Positions 35,577 through 43,801 of a stretch of 64,000 nucleotides of DNA are shown here, in pieces. Source of the DNA: Chryseobacterium gwangjuense (GTDB lineage: Bacteria; Bacteroidota; Bacteroidia; Flavobacteriales; Weeksellaceae); the NCBI RefSeq assembly GCF_021311115.1, contig NZ_JAJTNP010000006.1:186001-250000 (forward strand), in the 5' to 3' direction. The translations under genes were made by a program, and so were the position numbers. The stretch's first letter is position 1, and every line of letters begins with the position of its first letter. The notes under the pieces were generated by a model. That model saw only the letters and a list, made by a program, of their open reading frames with translations. It had not been told where the DNA came from and made no database searches.

Positions 35577-35840
35577 CTAACTACTTTTTTTAGTTGCCAT
35601 TCCATAAATCCAGAGGACGATCAGTGCTCCTCCAATGGCTAAAATCCAGCTTCTTGGATTCCAGAAAGAAGTGACATCACCCCAGTGGAGAATGTAAACT
35701 CCAATAGCTCCTCCTACGAAAGCTCCTACAATACCTAGAATGATTGTGATCAGCCATCCGCCTCCCTGAGTTCCCGGCATGATCATTTTTGCGATTGCTC
35801 CAGCAATAAGTCCGAATAAAATCCATGTTAAAATTCCCAT
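35577..35840 (-). CDS. GlsB/YeaQ/YmgE family stress-response membrane protein
   Basis: The 87-residue hydrophobic protein has three transmembrane helices. It matches the transglycosylase-associated (GlsB/YeaQ/YmgE) family: LTWILFGLIAGAIAKMI, the GGGWLITIILGIVGAFVGG helix and a final helix near residues 60-82. Members are linked to envelope stress, with no defined activity. It is alone on its strand between sppA and ftsY. Confidence 0.88.
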   Translation of the reverse strand: MGILTWILFGLIAGAIAKMIMPGTQGGGWLITIILGIVGAFVGGAIGVYILHWGDVTSFWNPRSWILAIGGALIVLWIYGMATKKSS

Positions 35841-35910
35841 AGTTGCAAATTTTTAAATTGTTAATATTTATGAAATTGATATTGCTAATTTAGGGAAAAC
35901 ATGATAAATA

Positions 35911-36864
35911 TCATCTTTTCTTGAAGAACGAATCAACAAATTCCGTACCATTGAATAATTGAAGGTCTTGCATTTTTTCACCCACTCCAATATATTTTAC
36001 GGGAATTTGGAATTGATCGGAAATACCAATGACAACACCTCCTTTTGCAGTTCCGTCAAGTTTTGTTACTGCTAAAGCATTTACTTCGGTTGCAGCAGTA
36101 AACTGTTTTGCCTGTTCAAAAGCATTCTGACCTGTAGATCCATCCAAAACTAATAAAATCTCATGAGGAGCATCAGGAATTACCTTTTGCATTACTCTTT
36201 TGATTTTAGAAAGTTCATTCATCAAATTGATTTTGTTGTGAAGCCTTCCTGCTGTATCGATAATCACGACATCTGCATTTTGTGCAACGGCACTTTGTAC
36301 AGTATCAAAAGCTACTGAAGCCGGATCAGAACCCATTTCCTGTTTTACAATAGGAACGCCCACTCTTTCGCTCCAGATCACTAACTGGTCAACGGCAGCA
36401 GCTCTAAAGGTGTCAGCAGCTCCTAAAACTACTTTTTTCCCTTCAGAAGTAAATTGGTGGGCTAATTTTCCGATTGTGGTTGTTTTACCAACACCATTTA
36501 CTCCTACAACCATAATAACATACGGTTTTTTGGTGGTGTCGATATTCCCTGTTCCTGAATGAGGGTTGTCAAGTAAAAGTCCCGAGATTTCTTCACGAAG
36601 AATTTTGTCTAGTTCGTTTACGCTGACGTATTTGTCACGTGCAACACGTTCTTCGATTCTTTCTATGATTTTGATGGTTGTAGACGCGCCAACATCGGAG
36701 GCGATAAGTATTTCTTCCAGATCATCCAGAACTTCATCATCTACCTTGCTCTTGCCGACTACGGCTTTCGTCATTTTTTCAAAGAACCCCTGGCTGGATT
36801 TTTCCAATCCTTTATCTAAAGTTTCTTTTTCTTCTTTTTTAAAAATATTTTTAAACCAACTCAT
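35911..36864 (-). CDS. ftsY: Signal recognition particle receptor FtsY
   Basis: FtsY is the membrane receptor for the SRP-ribosome complex. The 317-residue protein has a short charged N-terminus, the NG-type helical N domain, and a GTPase domain with GVNGVGKTTTIGKLA (G1), DTFRAAAVDQL, DTAGR (G3) and TKLDGTAKGG (G4). The long acidic A domain seen in E. coli is absent, as in many bacteria. It lies downstream of the rpmB-rpmG-DUF4295 group but is separated by a terminator and has its own -7 box. Confidence 0.96.
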   Translation of the reverse strand: MSWFKNIFKKEEKETLDKGLEKSSQGFFEKMTKAVVGKSKVDDEVLDDLEEILIASDVGASTTIKIIERIEERVARDKYVSVNELDKILREEISGLLLDNPHSGTGNIDTTKKPYVIMVVGVNGVGKTTTIGKLAHQFTSEGKKVVLGAADTFRAAAVDQLVIWSERVGVPIVKQEMGSDPASVAFDTVQSAVAQNADVVIIDTAGRLHNKINLMNELSKIKRVMQKVIPDAPHEILLVLDGSTGQNAFEQAKQFTAATEVNALAVTKLDGTAKGGVVIGISDQFQIPVKYIGVGEKMQDLQLFNGTEFVDSFFKKR

Positions 36865-36906
36865 AGAATTTTATAATATAAGATGTTGTGTTATCTATGT
36901 TTAGAG

Positions 36907-36914
36907 CAAAGATA
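36907..36914 (-). promoter_or_regulatory. -7 box of ftsY
   Basis: The minus strand reads TATCTTTG, a full match to TAnnTTTG, 42 bases before the ftsY ATG. The -33 position falls within the preceding terminator. Confidence 0.55.
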
Positions 36915-36916
36915 AC

Positions 36917-36948
36917 AAAAAAACTACCCAAAAGCTGAGTAGTTTTTT
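36917..36948 (-). terminator. Terminator after the DUF4295 gene
   Basis: AAAAAACTAC and GTAGTTTTTT arms flank a short loop. On the minus strand it ends the rpmB-rpmG-DUF4295 transcript before ftsY. Confidence 0.7.
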
Positions 36949-36969
36949 ATATTGTAAATAAAGTGTAGA

Positions 36970-37119
36970 TTATTTTTTCAAATAACCGTCTACTTCGTCT
37001 GCATTCATTACTTTTTCTTCGAAAACGTAAGCACCTGACTTAGATGACTTAACCATTTTCACAACTTTAGTCATTTTTTTAGACCCAGTTTGTAGGGTTG
37101 CTACTACTTTCTTTGCCAT
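36970..37119 (-). CDS. DUF4295 small protein
   Basis: This 49-residue basic protein begins MAKKVVATLQTGSKK, has SSKSGAYVFEEKVMN in its middle and ends DGYLKK. DUF4295 proteins occur in Bacteroidota, usually directly after the genes for L28 and L33 as here (20 bases after rpmG). The size, charge and location suggest a ribosome-associated protein, which is inference. The start is an ATG and the frame is intact to a TAA. Confidence 0.88.
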   Translation of the reverse strand: MAKKVVATLQTGSKKMTKVVKMVKSSKSGAYVFEEKVMNADEVDGYLKK

Positions 37120-37139
37120 GGTAAACTATATTTTCTAAA

Positions 37140-37322
37140 TTACTTAATTTCTTTGTGAAGGGTAGATCTTTTAAGAACTGGATTATACTTCTTAAGCTCT
37201 AATCTCTCTGTAGTGTTCTTTTTATTTTTAGTAGAAATGTATCTAGACATTCCTGGCATACCACTTTCTTTGTGCTCTGTACATTCAAGGATTACTTGAA
37301 CTCTATTTCCTTTTTTTGCCAT
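37140..37322 (-). CDS. rpmG: 50S ribosomal protein L33
   Basis: The 60-residue protein has the L33 pattern [35 protein letters not shown] (in part: [13 protein letters not shown]) and a C-terminal HKEIK. It has one Cys (ECTE) where zinc-binding L33 forms carry two CxxC pairs, so it appears to be the zinc-independent type. It lies 6 bases after rpmB in a ribosomal operon. Confidence 0.97.
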   Translation of the reverse strand: MAKKGNRVQVILECTEHKESGMPGMSRYISTKNKKNTTERLELKKYNPVLKRSTLHKEIK

Positions 37323-37328
37323 GATTTA

Positions 37329-37571
37329 TTAATTCTTTTTAATCAATCCGTTTCTAGTAGCTCTTTCAATAGCTTCCTCGATTCCAATCTTGTTAATCAC
37401 TCTCAATCCATGAGCTGATACTTTCAGTGTTACGTGCTTATCTTGCTCCGGAAGGTAAAACTTCTTCTCCAATAAGTTAATTTCAAAACGACGCTTCGTT
37501 TTGTTATTAGCGTGAGAAACGTTGTTACCAACCATTGCACGCTTTCCTGTTATTTGGCAAATTCTTGACAT
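37329..37571 (-). CDS. rpmB: 50S ribosomal protein L28
   Basis: The 80-residue protein starts [27 protein letters not shown] (in part: [17 protein letters not shown]) and ends with a KIGIEEAI helix, as expected for L28. The early Cys is present but a full zinc ribbon is not. It is the first gene of the rpmB-rpmG-DUF4295 operon, with a candidate promoter at 37608-37639. Confidence 0.97.
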   Translation of the reverse strand: MSRICQITGKRAMVGNNVSHANNKTKRRFEINLLEKKFYLPEQDKHVTLKVSAHGLRVINKIGIEEAIERATRNGLIKKN

Positions 37572-37607
37572 ATCTCGATGTTCTTATTTGTATAATATTT
37601 GAGGTTG

Positions 37608-37639
37608 CAAAATAACGAAGAATTTTTTAGATAGACAAA
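37608..37639 (-). promoter_or_regulatory. Promoter of the rpmB-rpmG-DUF4295 operon
   Basis: On the minus strand TTTG (37639-37636) and TTATTTTG (37615-37608, one mismatch to TAnnTTTG) are 20 bases apart. The leader to the rpmB ATG is about 35 bases. Confidence 0.5.
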
Positions 37640-37693
37640 TGTTTTAAAATTTATTTTTCAATTAGTTATCATATTTTTTCACAAATAAGACTG

Positions 37694-39334
37694 TTAAGCC
37701 TGTTGTTTAGCCATCTTTTTCTGAAACCATTTTATGATAAAATAAAATAATAAAAATCCTAATGCAAATATAGAAAACTGAGTGAGGAGATCTCCTGCCT
37801 TTACATAGAATGTTTGTTTTTCATAAAGATTAATTTTAGCAAAAAGAGTGGTTTTGTCTCCATAAAAAGTATCTTCCACAATTTCTCCTTTGGCATTAAT
37901 ATGGGCGGAAATACCGCTGTTTGCAGCACGTGCAATTTCTCTTCGGGTTTCTATGGCTCTTAATTTTGCATAAGATAGAAGTTGTTTATGGCCTTCTGAA
38001 ACACCCCACCAAGAATCGTTGGTCATAATTCCCAGAAAGTTGGCTCCTTTTTTTACATATTCTGTTACGAATTCTCCATAAATACTTTCGTAACAAATAA
38101 TAGGCGCAATTTTTCCTTTATTGTAAGGGTTCGAAAAAGCGATTCTTTCCTTGTCTGTTCCTAACGAGGCAACAGTTCCTCCCAGATTGAGCATAGCATC
38201 GCCGAGAATAGGCTTTAAATAGTCCATATAAGGGAAAATTTCTACACCCGGAACTAATTTACCTTTGTGGTATACTTCCACGTTTTGATTAGGGGTAATT
38301 TGAACTGCTGAATTGTATCGTTCCACCCAAAGTTCAGGGTTTAATTGATAGGCGGCTTTTGGCAAATTATTTGAACTGGTATAAAATCGATGAGACGAAA
38401 TTCCTGCTGAAAAAACAGAACCCGGATGTTTTAATAAAAATCCTTTTACATTATTTAAAATTAGACTTTTCTCAAAAGCGGTTTCGGAAATGGAGCCATT
38501 GCCGGGAAGTGCTGTTTCGGGAGCAATATAATAATCTATTTTTCCTTTTGAATTTCTTTCGGCTAGGCTTAAAAGATCGTTTTCAATCGTTAAACTGTCC
38601 TGTGAATATTTTTCAGCATAGGGATCAAGATCCGGCTGTAGCATTAAGACATTCACTGTTCCGATCGGTTTTTCATTAAAGCTATTGTATTTGATTACTG
38701 AGATAATCATTGGGATAATAATTAACGCAGTAACAATAGATGTATTTTTAATTAAGTCTTTTCTTTTTCTACCAGCTTCCCAGATTCTTATGGTGTAAAA
38801 TATCAAGATGTTAACTAACAATATCCAGAAGCTTCCACCTGTAGCACCTAATGTATCATACCACTGAATTAATTTTGGGTATTCTGAAAATGAATTTCCA
38901 AGATTCAACCATGGCCATGTTAGTTCCCAATTCAGATGGAATTTTTCAAAGCTCATCCAAATGGCTACAAAAAATGCTAGTCCCCAATACGTTCCCTGCG
39001 CATTTTTGTACCAGTGATAACATTGAAATACTAATGAATACAACAAAGAATTGACTAAAACAGGGAATAGAACAGCCATTAAAGAATGACTTCCGTCCGG
39101 ATTTTTTGATCCATACAACCAGCCCGTTGTTACGATATTCCAAATGATAAAACAGATATAGGATAGTCCGAAAACAACCCAGCCTTTTCTTTTGTAATTG
39201 GAAAATTTAGAAATGCCGTGTTCCATCATTAAAAGAGGAACCAAAGCAACAAATATAAAAAACGGAACACCGTAAGTTGGCCACGAAATGGACAGAAGCA
39301 TCGCTGAAATGAGCGCAAGTAAAACGTATTTCAT
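37694..39334 (-). CDS. lnt: Apolipoprotein N-acyltransferase Lnt
   Basis: Lnt adds the third acyl chain to lipoproteins in the inner membrane. The 546-residue protein has several N-terminal transmembrane helices (to about 215) followed by a periplasmic nitrilase-like domain. The catalytic triad is visible as Glu in YIAPETALPG, Lys in VYHKGKLVPGVE and Cys in IICYESIYGE. A final helix is near 515-535. The many lipoproteins in this window fit a need for it. The ATG at 39334 gives the normal first helix. It is divergent from the VanZ gene. Confidence 0.93.
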   Translation of the reverse strand: MKYVLLALISAMLLSISWPTYGVPFFIFVALVPLLMMEHGISKFSNYKRKGWVVFGLSYICFIIWNIVTTGWLYGSKNPDGSHSLMAVLFPVLVNSLLYSLVFQCYHWYKNAQGTYWGLAFFVAIWMSFEKFHLNWELTWPWLNLGNSFSEYPKLIQWYDTLGATGGSFWILLVNILIFYTIRIWEAGRKRKDLIKNTSIVTALIIIPMIISVIKYNSFNEKPIGTVNVLMLQPDLDPYAEKYSQDSLTIENDLLSLAERNSKGKIDYYIAPETALPGNGSISETAFEKSLILNNVKGFLLKHPGSVFSAGISSHRFYTSSNNLPKAAYQLNPELWVERYNSAVQITPNQNVEVYHKGKLVPGVEIFPYMDYLKPILGDAMLNLGGTVASLGTDKERIAFSNPYNKGKIAPIICYESIYGEFVTEYVKKGANFLGIMTNDSWWGVSEGHKQLLSYAKLRAIETRREIARAANSGISAHINAKGEIVEDTFYGDKTTLFAKINLYEKQTFYVKAGDLLTQFSIFALGFLLFYFIIKWFQKKMAKQQA

Positions 39335-39375
39335 TAAATTAATTTAACACACAAATTTAATGTTTTTGAAATGAA

Positions 39376-39383
39376 TAAATTTG
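39376..39383 (+). promoter_or_regulatory. -7 box of the VanZ-like gene
   Basis: TAAATTTG matches TAnnTTTG and ends 6 bases before the ATG at 39390. It overlaps the in-frame TTG at 39381 and so argues for the ATG. Confidence 0.55.
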
Positions 39384-39389
39384 CAATCG

Positions 39390-39812
39390 ATGTTAAAGAA
39401 ATTTTATAAAATTATTATTATTCCCTTCACTGTATTTTTGCTCTATCTGATGTTTTTCGGGATGGGAAGGACTCAGATGGAGGATAATTTATTGACATTC
39501 GAGCCGATATTTTCCACCATCAATTTCATTAAAGGCTGTATCTCCTGGAAAGATATTGTGATGATTGTTGTCGGAAATGTTGTGATGTTTATTCCTTTCG
39601 GATTTTTGGGTTGGATTTTTCCTAAGCTTAAAGAATTAAAAAGTCTGCTTTTTGCTTTTATTTCTGCAATTACAATTGTTGAGGCTATTCAGTATTTTAC
39701 AAGAATGGGGATTTTTGAAGTGGATGATATTATTCTGAATACTTTTGGAGTGTTTTTAGGCTTCTTGATGAGAAGATTTATCGAAAAGAAATTTCAGAAT
39801 TTGGTGTTGTAA
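39390..39812 (+). CDS. VanZ family membrane protein
   Basis: The 140-residue protein has four predicted transmembrane helices. It shows the VanZ-like motif set NFIKGC, DIVMIVVGNVVMFIPFGFLG (in part: GNVVMFIPFGFLG), ITIVEAIQYF and EVDDIILNTFGVFLG. VanZ proteins are a loose family, first linked to teicoplanin resistance, with no defined reaction. A resistance role here is not supported by context. Confidence 0.85.
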   Translation: MLKKFYKIIIIPFTVFLLYLMFFGMGRTQMEDNLLTFEPIFSTINFIKGCISWKDIVMIVVGNVVMFIPFGFLGWIFPKLKELKSLLFAFISAITIVEAIQYFTRMGIFEVDDIILNTFGVFLGFLMRRFIEKKFQNLVL

Positions 39813-39838
39813 ATTATTGAAAATTAGTTTTTCAAATA

Positions 39839-40642
39839 TCATTTATTCAGTTCCTTAGCGCGCTTTTCTGCATTCAGGATTCCTTTTTTCAGGATTTCCT
39901 TGCAGTTGTTTTCATCGAACGTTTTTAAAGCGGCTTCGGTTGTTCCTCCTTTTGATGCCACATCTTTTATCAGGTCTTCAAGGCTTTTTTCAGAATTGTT
40001 CATCAGGTGATACGCTCCCAACATCGTTTGCTTTACAAAAAGTTTAGAAAGGTTTTCCTCAATTCCCATTTCAACCCCGGCTTTTATCATGGCATCAACG
40101 ATGTAATAAAAGTAGGCAGGTCCGCTTCCAGAAAGGGCTGTAACGCCGTCTAATAACTCTTCATTTTCCAAGTAAACCGATCTTCCGGTGGAATTTAGTA
40201 ATCTTTCGATATTAATCAATTGGCTGAAAGAAATTCCTTCCGCAGCAGTGTATCCGGTGATTCCCATTCCCAAAAGAGTAGGTGAGTTCGGCATTGCTCT
40301 GACAACCAACGGATGGTTTAATAATTTCTGGATTTTTTCTATTTTAATTCCTGCCATCACGGATAAAACCATCTGGTTTTCTTTTAACTGAAACTTTAAA
40401 TTTTCAGCAACCTGTTGAAAATCTTGAGGTTTTACAGCGATGATGATTAAGTCTGCGTCCAGCTCTTTAACCTCATCAAAAGCTAAAATCTTCGACTTTG
40501 GAAAATCTTCCGATATGTTGGAGAAATTGGACTGATTCTTTGTAATTAAATATAGGTTTTCAGGTTTTATCAATTCATATTTTAGGAATGATTTTGAGAA
40601 TGATAATCCCATATTTCCTGCTCCGAGAATAGCTATTTTCAT
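39839..40642 (-). CDS. proC: Pyrroline-5-carboxylate reductase
   Basis: ProC reduces pyrroline-5-carboxylate to proline with NAD(P)H. The 267-residue protein starts MKIAILGAGNMG, the dinucleotide-binding loop. It has VVRAMPNSPTLLGMG, the ALSGSGPAYFYYIVDAM dimer region, and ASKGGTTEAAL near the end, the family signature. The upstream in-frame extension to 40696 runs into a dispersed repeat, so the ATG at 40642 is used. Other proline genes are not in the window. Confidence 0.95.
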   Translation of the reverse strand: MKIAILGAGNMGLSFSKSFLKYELIKPENLYLITKNQSNFSNISEDFPKSKILAFDEVKELDADLIIIAVKPQDFQQVAENLKFQLKENQMVLSVMAGIKIEKIQKLLNHPLVVRAMPNSPTLLGMGITGYTAAEGISFSQLINIERLLNSTGRSVYLENEELLDGVTALSGSGPAYFYYIVDAMIKAGVEMGIEENLSKLFVKQTMLGAYHLMNNSEKSLEDLIKDVASKGGTTEAALKTFDENNCKEILKKGILNAEKRAKELNK

Positions 40643-40678
40643 ATTCGTGTATGCTTGTTTTATATTTTGAAGAGGTGT

Positions 40679-40777
40679 TTCGACTCCGCTCAGCATGACA
40701 ATACTACAAATTTGCTGCTAAGTTTATGTTGAAATAAAACAGTTAGTATTAGCAATGTCATCCTGAGCGGAGTCGAA
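40679..40777. repeat. Inverted pair of a dispersed 22-bp repeat
   Basis: The left arm TTCGACTCCGCTCAG..ATGACA (40679-40700) and right arm TGTCATCCTGAGCGGAGTCG..A (40756-40777) are reverse complements with one mismatch, separated by 55 bases. The same CTGAGCGGAGTCGAAGG word is, to my knowledge, common in intergenic regions of flavobacterial genomes. It lies between murB and proC (same strand) and could fold in the mRNA. Confidence 0.7.
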
Positions 40778-40816
40778 GGATCTTATTATAAAGTTTTTAA
40801 ATTATCTTTAAAAATA

Positions 40817-41836
40817 TCAAATAATATTCACTTCTCTTTCCAGTTCAATTCCGTATTTTTCTTTCACGGAATTAATAATTTCTGTAGAAAAATCAAAAAT
40901 CTCTTTTCCTGTTGCGTTTCCTGTTGCGTTGATGATCACTAAAGCCTGAAGCTTGTGTGAAGCTACATTCCCGATCTGCTTTCCTTTCCAACCGGATTGT
41001 TCGATCAGCCAACCTGCAGGAACTTTAACGAAGTTTCCATTGGGATATCCCTGGATGTTTTCGAACTTTTGTTTTAATTCTTCAAATTGGGTTAAAGGAA
41101 TGGTAGGGTTTTTAAAAAAACTTCCTGCATTTCCAATCTCTTTTGGATCGGGAAGTTTACTTTGTCTGATGTTGACAACGGCTTTAGAAATATCCTGAAT
41201 AGTGGGTTTGCGAATACCTAAATTCTCCAATTCAGATTTGATTGCTCCATATTCTGTTTTAATAGGGTGATCTTTTGTGGTAAGCCTGAATGTAACTTCC
41301 AGAATTACATATTTACCTTTTCCTTCCTGCTTGAAAATAGAATCTCTGTATCCGAATCTACACTGTTCAAGGTTAAATGTTTTGAGTTCAAGACTTTCAA
41401 TATCTAACACTTTGCAGTCTACAAAAATGTCTTTTATTTCCGTTCCGTAAGCTCCGATATTCTGCATTGGAGAAGTTCCTACGTTTCCGGGAATTAAAGA
41501 AAGGTTTTCCAGACCTCCGTAATTTTTATCCAAACAGTGCATTACAAAATTATGCCAGTTTTCCCCTGCTTTAGCAGTTACCAATACTTCATTTTCTCCT
41601 ACAATTTCTTCGGAAATTCCTCTTAAATTTAATTTAATGGCAAGTCCGTCAAAATCTTTGGTGAACAATATATTGCTTCCTCCTCCAAGAAATAAAATCG
41701 GAGTTTTTGGAGTTTGAGAGCTAGAGAAGTTAATAGCTTCTTTTAACTCTTCTACGGTAGTGACTTCAACGAAATATTTTGCTTTTGCTTCTACTCCGAA
41801 AGTATTGTAAGCTTTTAATGAAAAATTTTCTTGCAT
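40817..41836 (-). CDS. murB: UDP-N-acetylenolpyruvoylglucosamine reductase MurB (type I)
   Basis: MurB reduces enolpyruvyl-UDP-GlcNAc to UDP-MurNAc using FAD and NADPH, following MurA. The 339-residue protein begins LKAYNTFGVEAKA. It has FLGGGSNILF, the FAD-binding LSLIPGNVGTSPMQNIGAYG (in part: PGNVGTSPMQNIGAYG), FGYRDSIFK, the catalytic Ser in NAGSFFKNP, and a C-terminal Glu in ELEREVNI. These match type I MurB. It ends a three-gene run with a lipoprotein and an aminotransferase gene (gaps of 4 and 9 bases). Confidence 0.95.
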   Translation of the reverse strand: MQENFSLKAYNTFGVEAKAKYFVEVTTVEELKEAINFSSSQTPKTPILFLGGGSNILFTKDFDGLAIKLNLRGISEEIVGENEVLVTAKAGENWHNFVMHCLDKNYGGLENLSLIPGNVGTSPMQNIGAYGTEIKDIFVDCKVLDIESLELKTFNLEQCRFGYRDSIFKQEGKGKYVILEVTFRLTTKDHPIKTEYGAIKSELENLGIRKPTIQDISKAVVNIRQSKLPDPKEIGNAGSFFKNPTIPLTQFEELKQKFENIQGYPNGNFVKVPAGWLIEQSGWKGKQIGNVASHKLQALVIINATGNATGKEIFDFSTEIINSVKEKYGIELEREVNII

Positions 41837-41840
41837 GAGA

Positions 41841-42317
41841 TTATGGATGTTCTTTTGGGAGAATTTTTTCTAATTGTGATTTGAATCTTTCAAATTGCTT
41901 GTAATGAAGTGTGTCATTATAAGAATTTACATAGATATGGGATTTTTTGGAAGTCTTTATCTGAAATACTTCATCAGTTCCGCCCTTGGCTTGTATGCTT
42001 TCGGAACTTTTAATTTTGTTTAAAGTCGCAGCGTCAAAAGAGAAGATGAGTTGTTTCCATACTTCCGGATTTATACTGGAAGCCCATTGTTTATGGATTT
42101 GTCTGGCAGTATTTCCTTGTTTTAAAGTAATGGAATCTTTGGTGATTTTAATAATCCTGTAATTTCCTAAATTTCCACTTACGTTTGAGACGCTGATGGA
42201 CGTAATTTCGTTGTTTTTGGAAATCGTTTTTTTCGATTTTTTGTTACAGGAAAAAAAAATCAGCAATAAAACTGTTGAAAAGAATATTTTCAAACGTAAA
42301 AATTTTATTGCTGACAT
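41841..42317 (-). CDS. Hypothetical lipoprotein between the aminotransferase and murB
   Basis: The 158-residue protein has a signal ending in lipobox IFFSC, with the lipid-modified Cys near residue 24. The mature part is basic and has an ISVSNVSGNLGNYRIIKI strand pair and a WKQLIFSFDAATLNKI helix. I do not recognise a named family. Tight spacing to both neighbours (9 bases upstream, 4 downstream) indicates one operon with the aminotransferase and murB genes. An envelope role would fit but is not shown. Confidence 0.7.
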   Translation of the reverse strand: MSAIKFLRLKIFFSTVLLLIFFSCNKKSKKTISKNNEITSISVSNVSGNLGNYRIIKITKDSITLKQGNTARQIHKQWASSINPEVWKQLIFSFDAATLNKIKSSESIQAKGGTDEVFQIKTSKKSHIYVNSYNDTLHYKQFERFKSQLEKILPKEHP

Positions 42318-42326
42318 TATAGGGTA

Positions 42327-43532
42327 TTAAAGATTGAACTCTAATCTGTATTGCTGTAAAGCATCTTTTAGGATTTCTGCGCTTCTTTTCAAATCTTCTT
42401 CTTTAAGAACGTAAGCGATTCTTACTTGCTTTTTACCCAGCTCCGGATCACTGTAGAATCCTCCTGCAGGCGCAACCATAATGGTTTCGTTATTGTTTGA
42501 ATATTTTTCTAACAACCATTGTGCAAACTTTTCAGTATCATCTACCGGAAGTTCTGCTACACAATAGAACGCTCCTTTTGGTTTCGGGCAGATAACTCCC
42601 GGAATAGCGTTCAGTTGATCTACTAGAACGTTTCTTCTGTGAGTATACTCTTCTCTTACCGCTCTGATATAAGCTCCGTCATTTTGATGCGCTGCAGTTG
42701 CTGCAATCTGTCCTAAAAGAACCGGACTTAATCTCGCCTGAGCAAAAAGCATTGCTGCATCATGGATTTTTTTAGAACGGGTAATCATACATCCGATTCT
42801 TACTCCACACATTGAATAACGCTTAGATTCTGAATCGATAATAATGCAGTTTTCGCTTAGTTCAGGGAAAGCAAGCATTGAAATTTGTTGTTTCCCGTCA
42901 TATACATATTCTCTGTATACTTCATCTGAGATGACAACAATATCGTATTTTAAAGCAATTTCTGCTAGTTTTTGTAATTCTTCACGAGTGTATAAATATC
43001 CTGTAGGATTTCCAGGATTACAGATCACAATTGCTCTTGTTTTTTCTGTGATTTTCTTTTCAAATTCTTCGATAGGAGGAAGTGCAAAACCTGTATCGAT
43101 TGTTGAAGGAACAGCAACTACATGTACGTTAAATGTACTTGTAAATCCATTATAGTTGGCATAATAAGGCTCAGGGATAATTACCTCGTCTCCATCATCA
43201 CATAAAGTTGAAATAGCAAAATTAAGAGCTTCTGATCCTCCATTAGTAACAATGAAATTATCAGGGGTAAGATCTGTAAAGTCTAAAGAATGATAATATT
43301 CTGTAAGCGCTTTTCTGTAGTCTAAATTTCCTTCAGAAAGTGCATATTCTAATACTTTTAAATCAATGTTTTTTAAAGCATTCAGTGCTGTTTCAGGAGT
43401 TTCAATATCTGGTTGCCCGATATTAAGGTGGTATACTTTTGTTCCTTTCTGTTTTGCTTTCAATGCAAAAGGAACCAGTTTTCTTACCGGCGAAGGTGGC
43501 ATCTGTTGTGCTCTGTTTGAAATATTAGGCAT
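42327..43532 (-). CDS. PLP-dependent class I/II aminotransferase
   Basis: The 401-residue protein is a fold-type I aminotransferase of the AspC/AlaT-like group. It shows HLNIGQPDIETPE, TNGGSEALNFAIS, IPEPYYANYNGF, the IVICNPGNPTGYLY loop, ISDEVYREYVYDG, and the PLP-binding Lys in ESKRYSMCGVRIGCM. RIAYVLKEEDL near the end holds the carboxylate-binding Arg. The amino acid substrate cannot be fixed from the sequence; aspartate or aromatic amino acids are possible. It is first in an operon with a lipoprotein and murB genes, with a -7 box at 43559-43566. Confidence 0.92.
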   Translation of the reverse strand: MPNISNRAQQMPPSPVRKLVPFALKAKQKGTKVYHLNIGQPDIETPETALNALKNIDLKVLEYALSEGNLDYRKALTEYYHSLDFTDLTPDNFIVTNGGSEALNFAISTLCDDGDEVIIPEPYYANYNGFTSTFNVHVVAVPSTIDTGFALPPIEEFEKKITEKTRAIVICNPGNPTGYLYTREELQKLAEIALKYDIVVISDEVYREYVYDGKQQISMLAFPELSENCIIIDSESKRYSMCGVRIGCMITRSKKIHDAAMLFAQARLSPVLLGQIAATAAHQNDGAYIRAVREEYTHRRNVLVDQLNAIPGVICPKPKGAFYCVAELPVDDTEKFAQWLLEKYSNNNETIMVAPAGGFYSDPELGKKQVRIAYVLKEEDLKRSAEILKDALQQYRLEFNL

Positions 43533-43558
43533 TCTTTTTTATCTAAAAATTAGTTGCA

Positions 43559-43566
43559 CAAAAATA
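43559..43566 (-). promoter_or_regulatory. -7 box of the aminotransferase-murB operon
   Basis: The minus strand reads TATTTTTG, matching TAnnTTTG, 26 bases before the ATG at 43532. Confidence 0.55.
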
Positions 43567-43669
43567 GCAAAATATTTTTTCTAAGGATGAAACGCGAAAG
43601 ACTAAATGTAATATATTATGTTTTAGATAATAATTATGATATATTTTACTATTTGTTTTTATTAGTATT

Positions 43670-43801
43670 TATTTTTTGTAATTAAACGTTTGTTTTTTAT
43701 TTAATTTATTCTGTTTTTGTTTAAATGTTGAAAAATAATCAAATTGACTATTGCTGTTTTGGATTAAATTCTTAGTTTTACGCGAACTAATAAAAAAGAT
43801 T
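43670..43801 (+). promoter_or_regulatory. Promoter region of T9SS surface protein A, duplicated at 46543
   Basis: TTG (43751-43753) and TAGTTTTA (43773-43780) are 19 bases apart, followed by a 21-base leader. The core 43728-43783 is almost identical to 46600-46655, and similarity extends upstream through AATTAAACGTTTG. Such strong conservation of non-coding DNA points to recent duplication or shared regulation. Confidence 0.7.
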
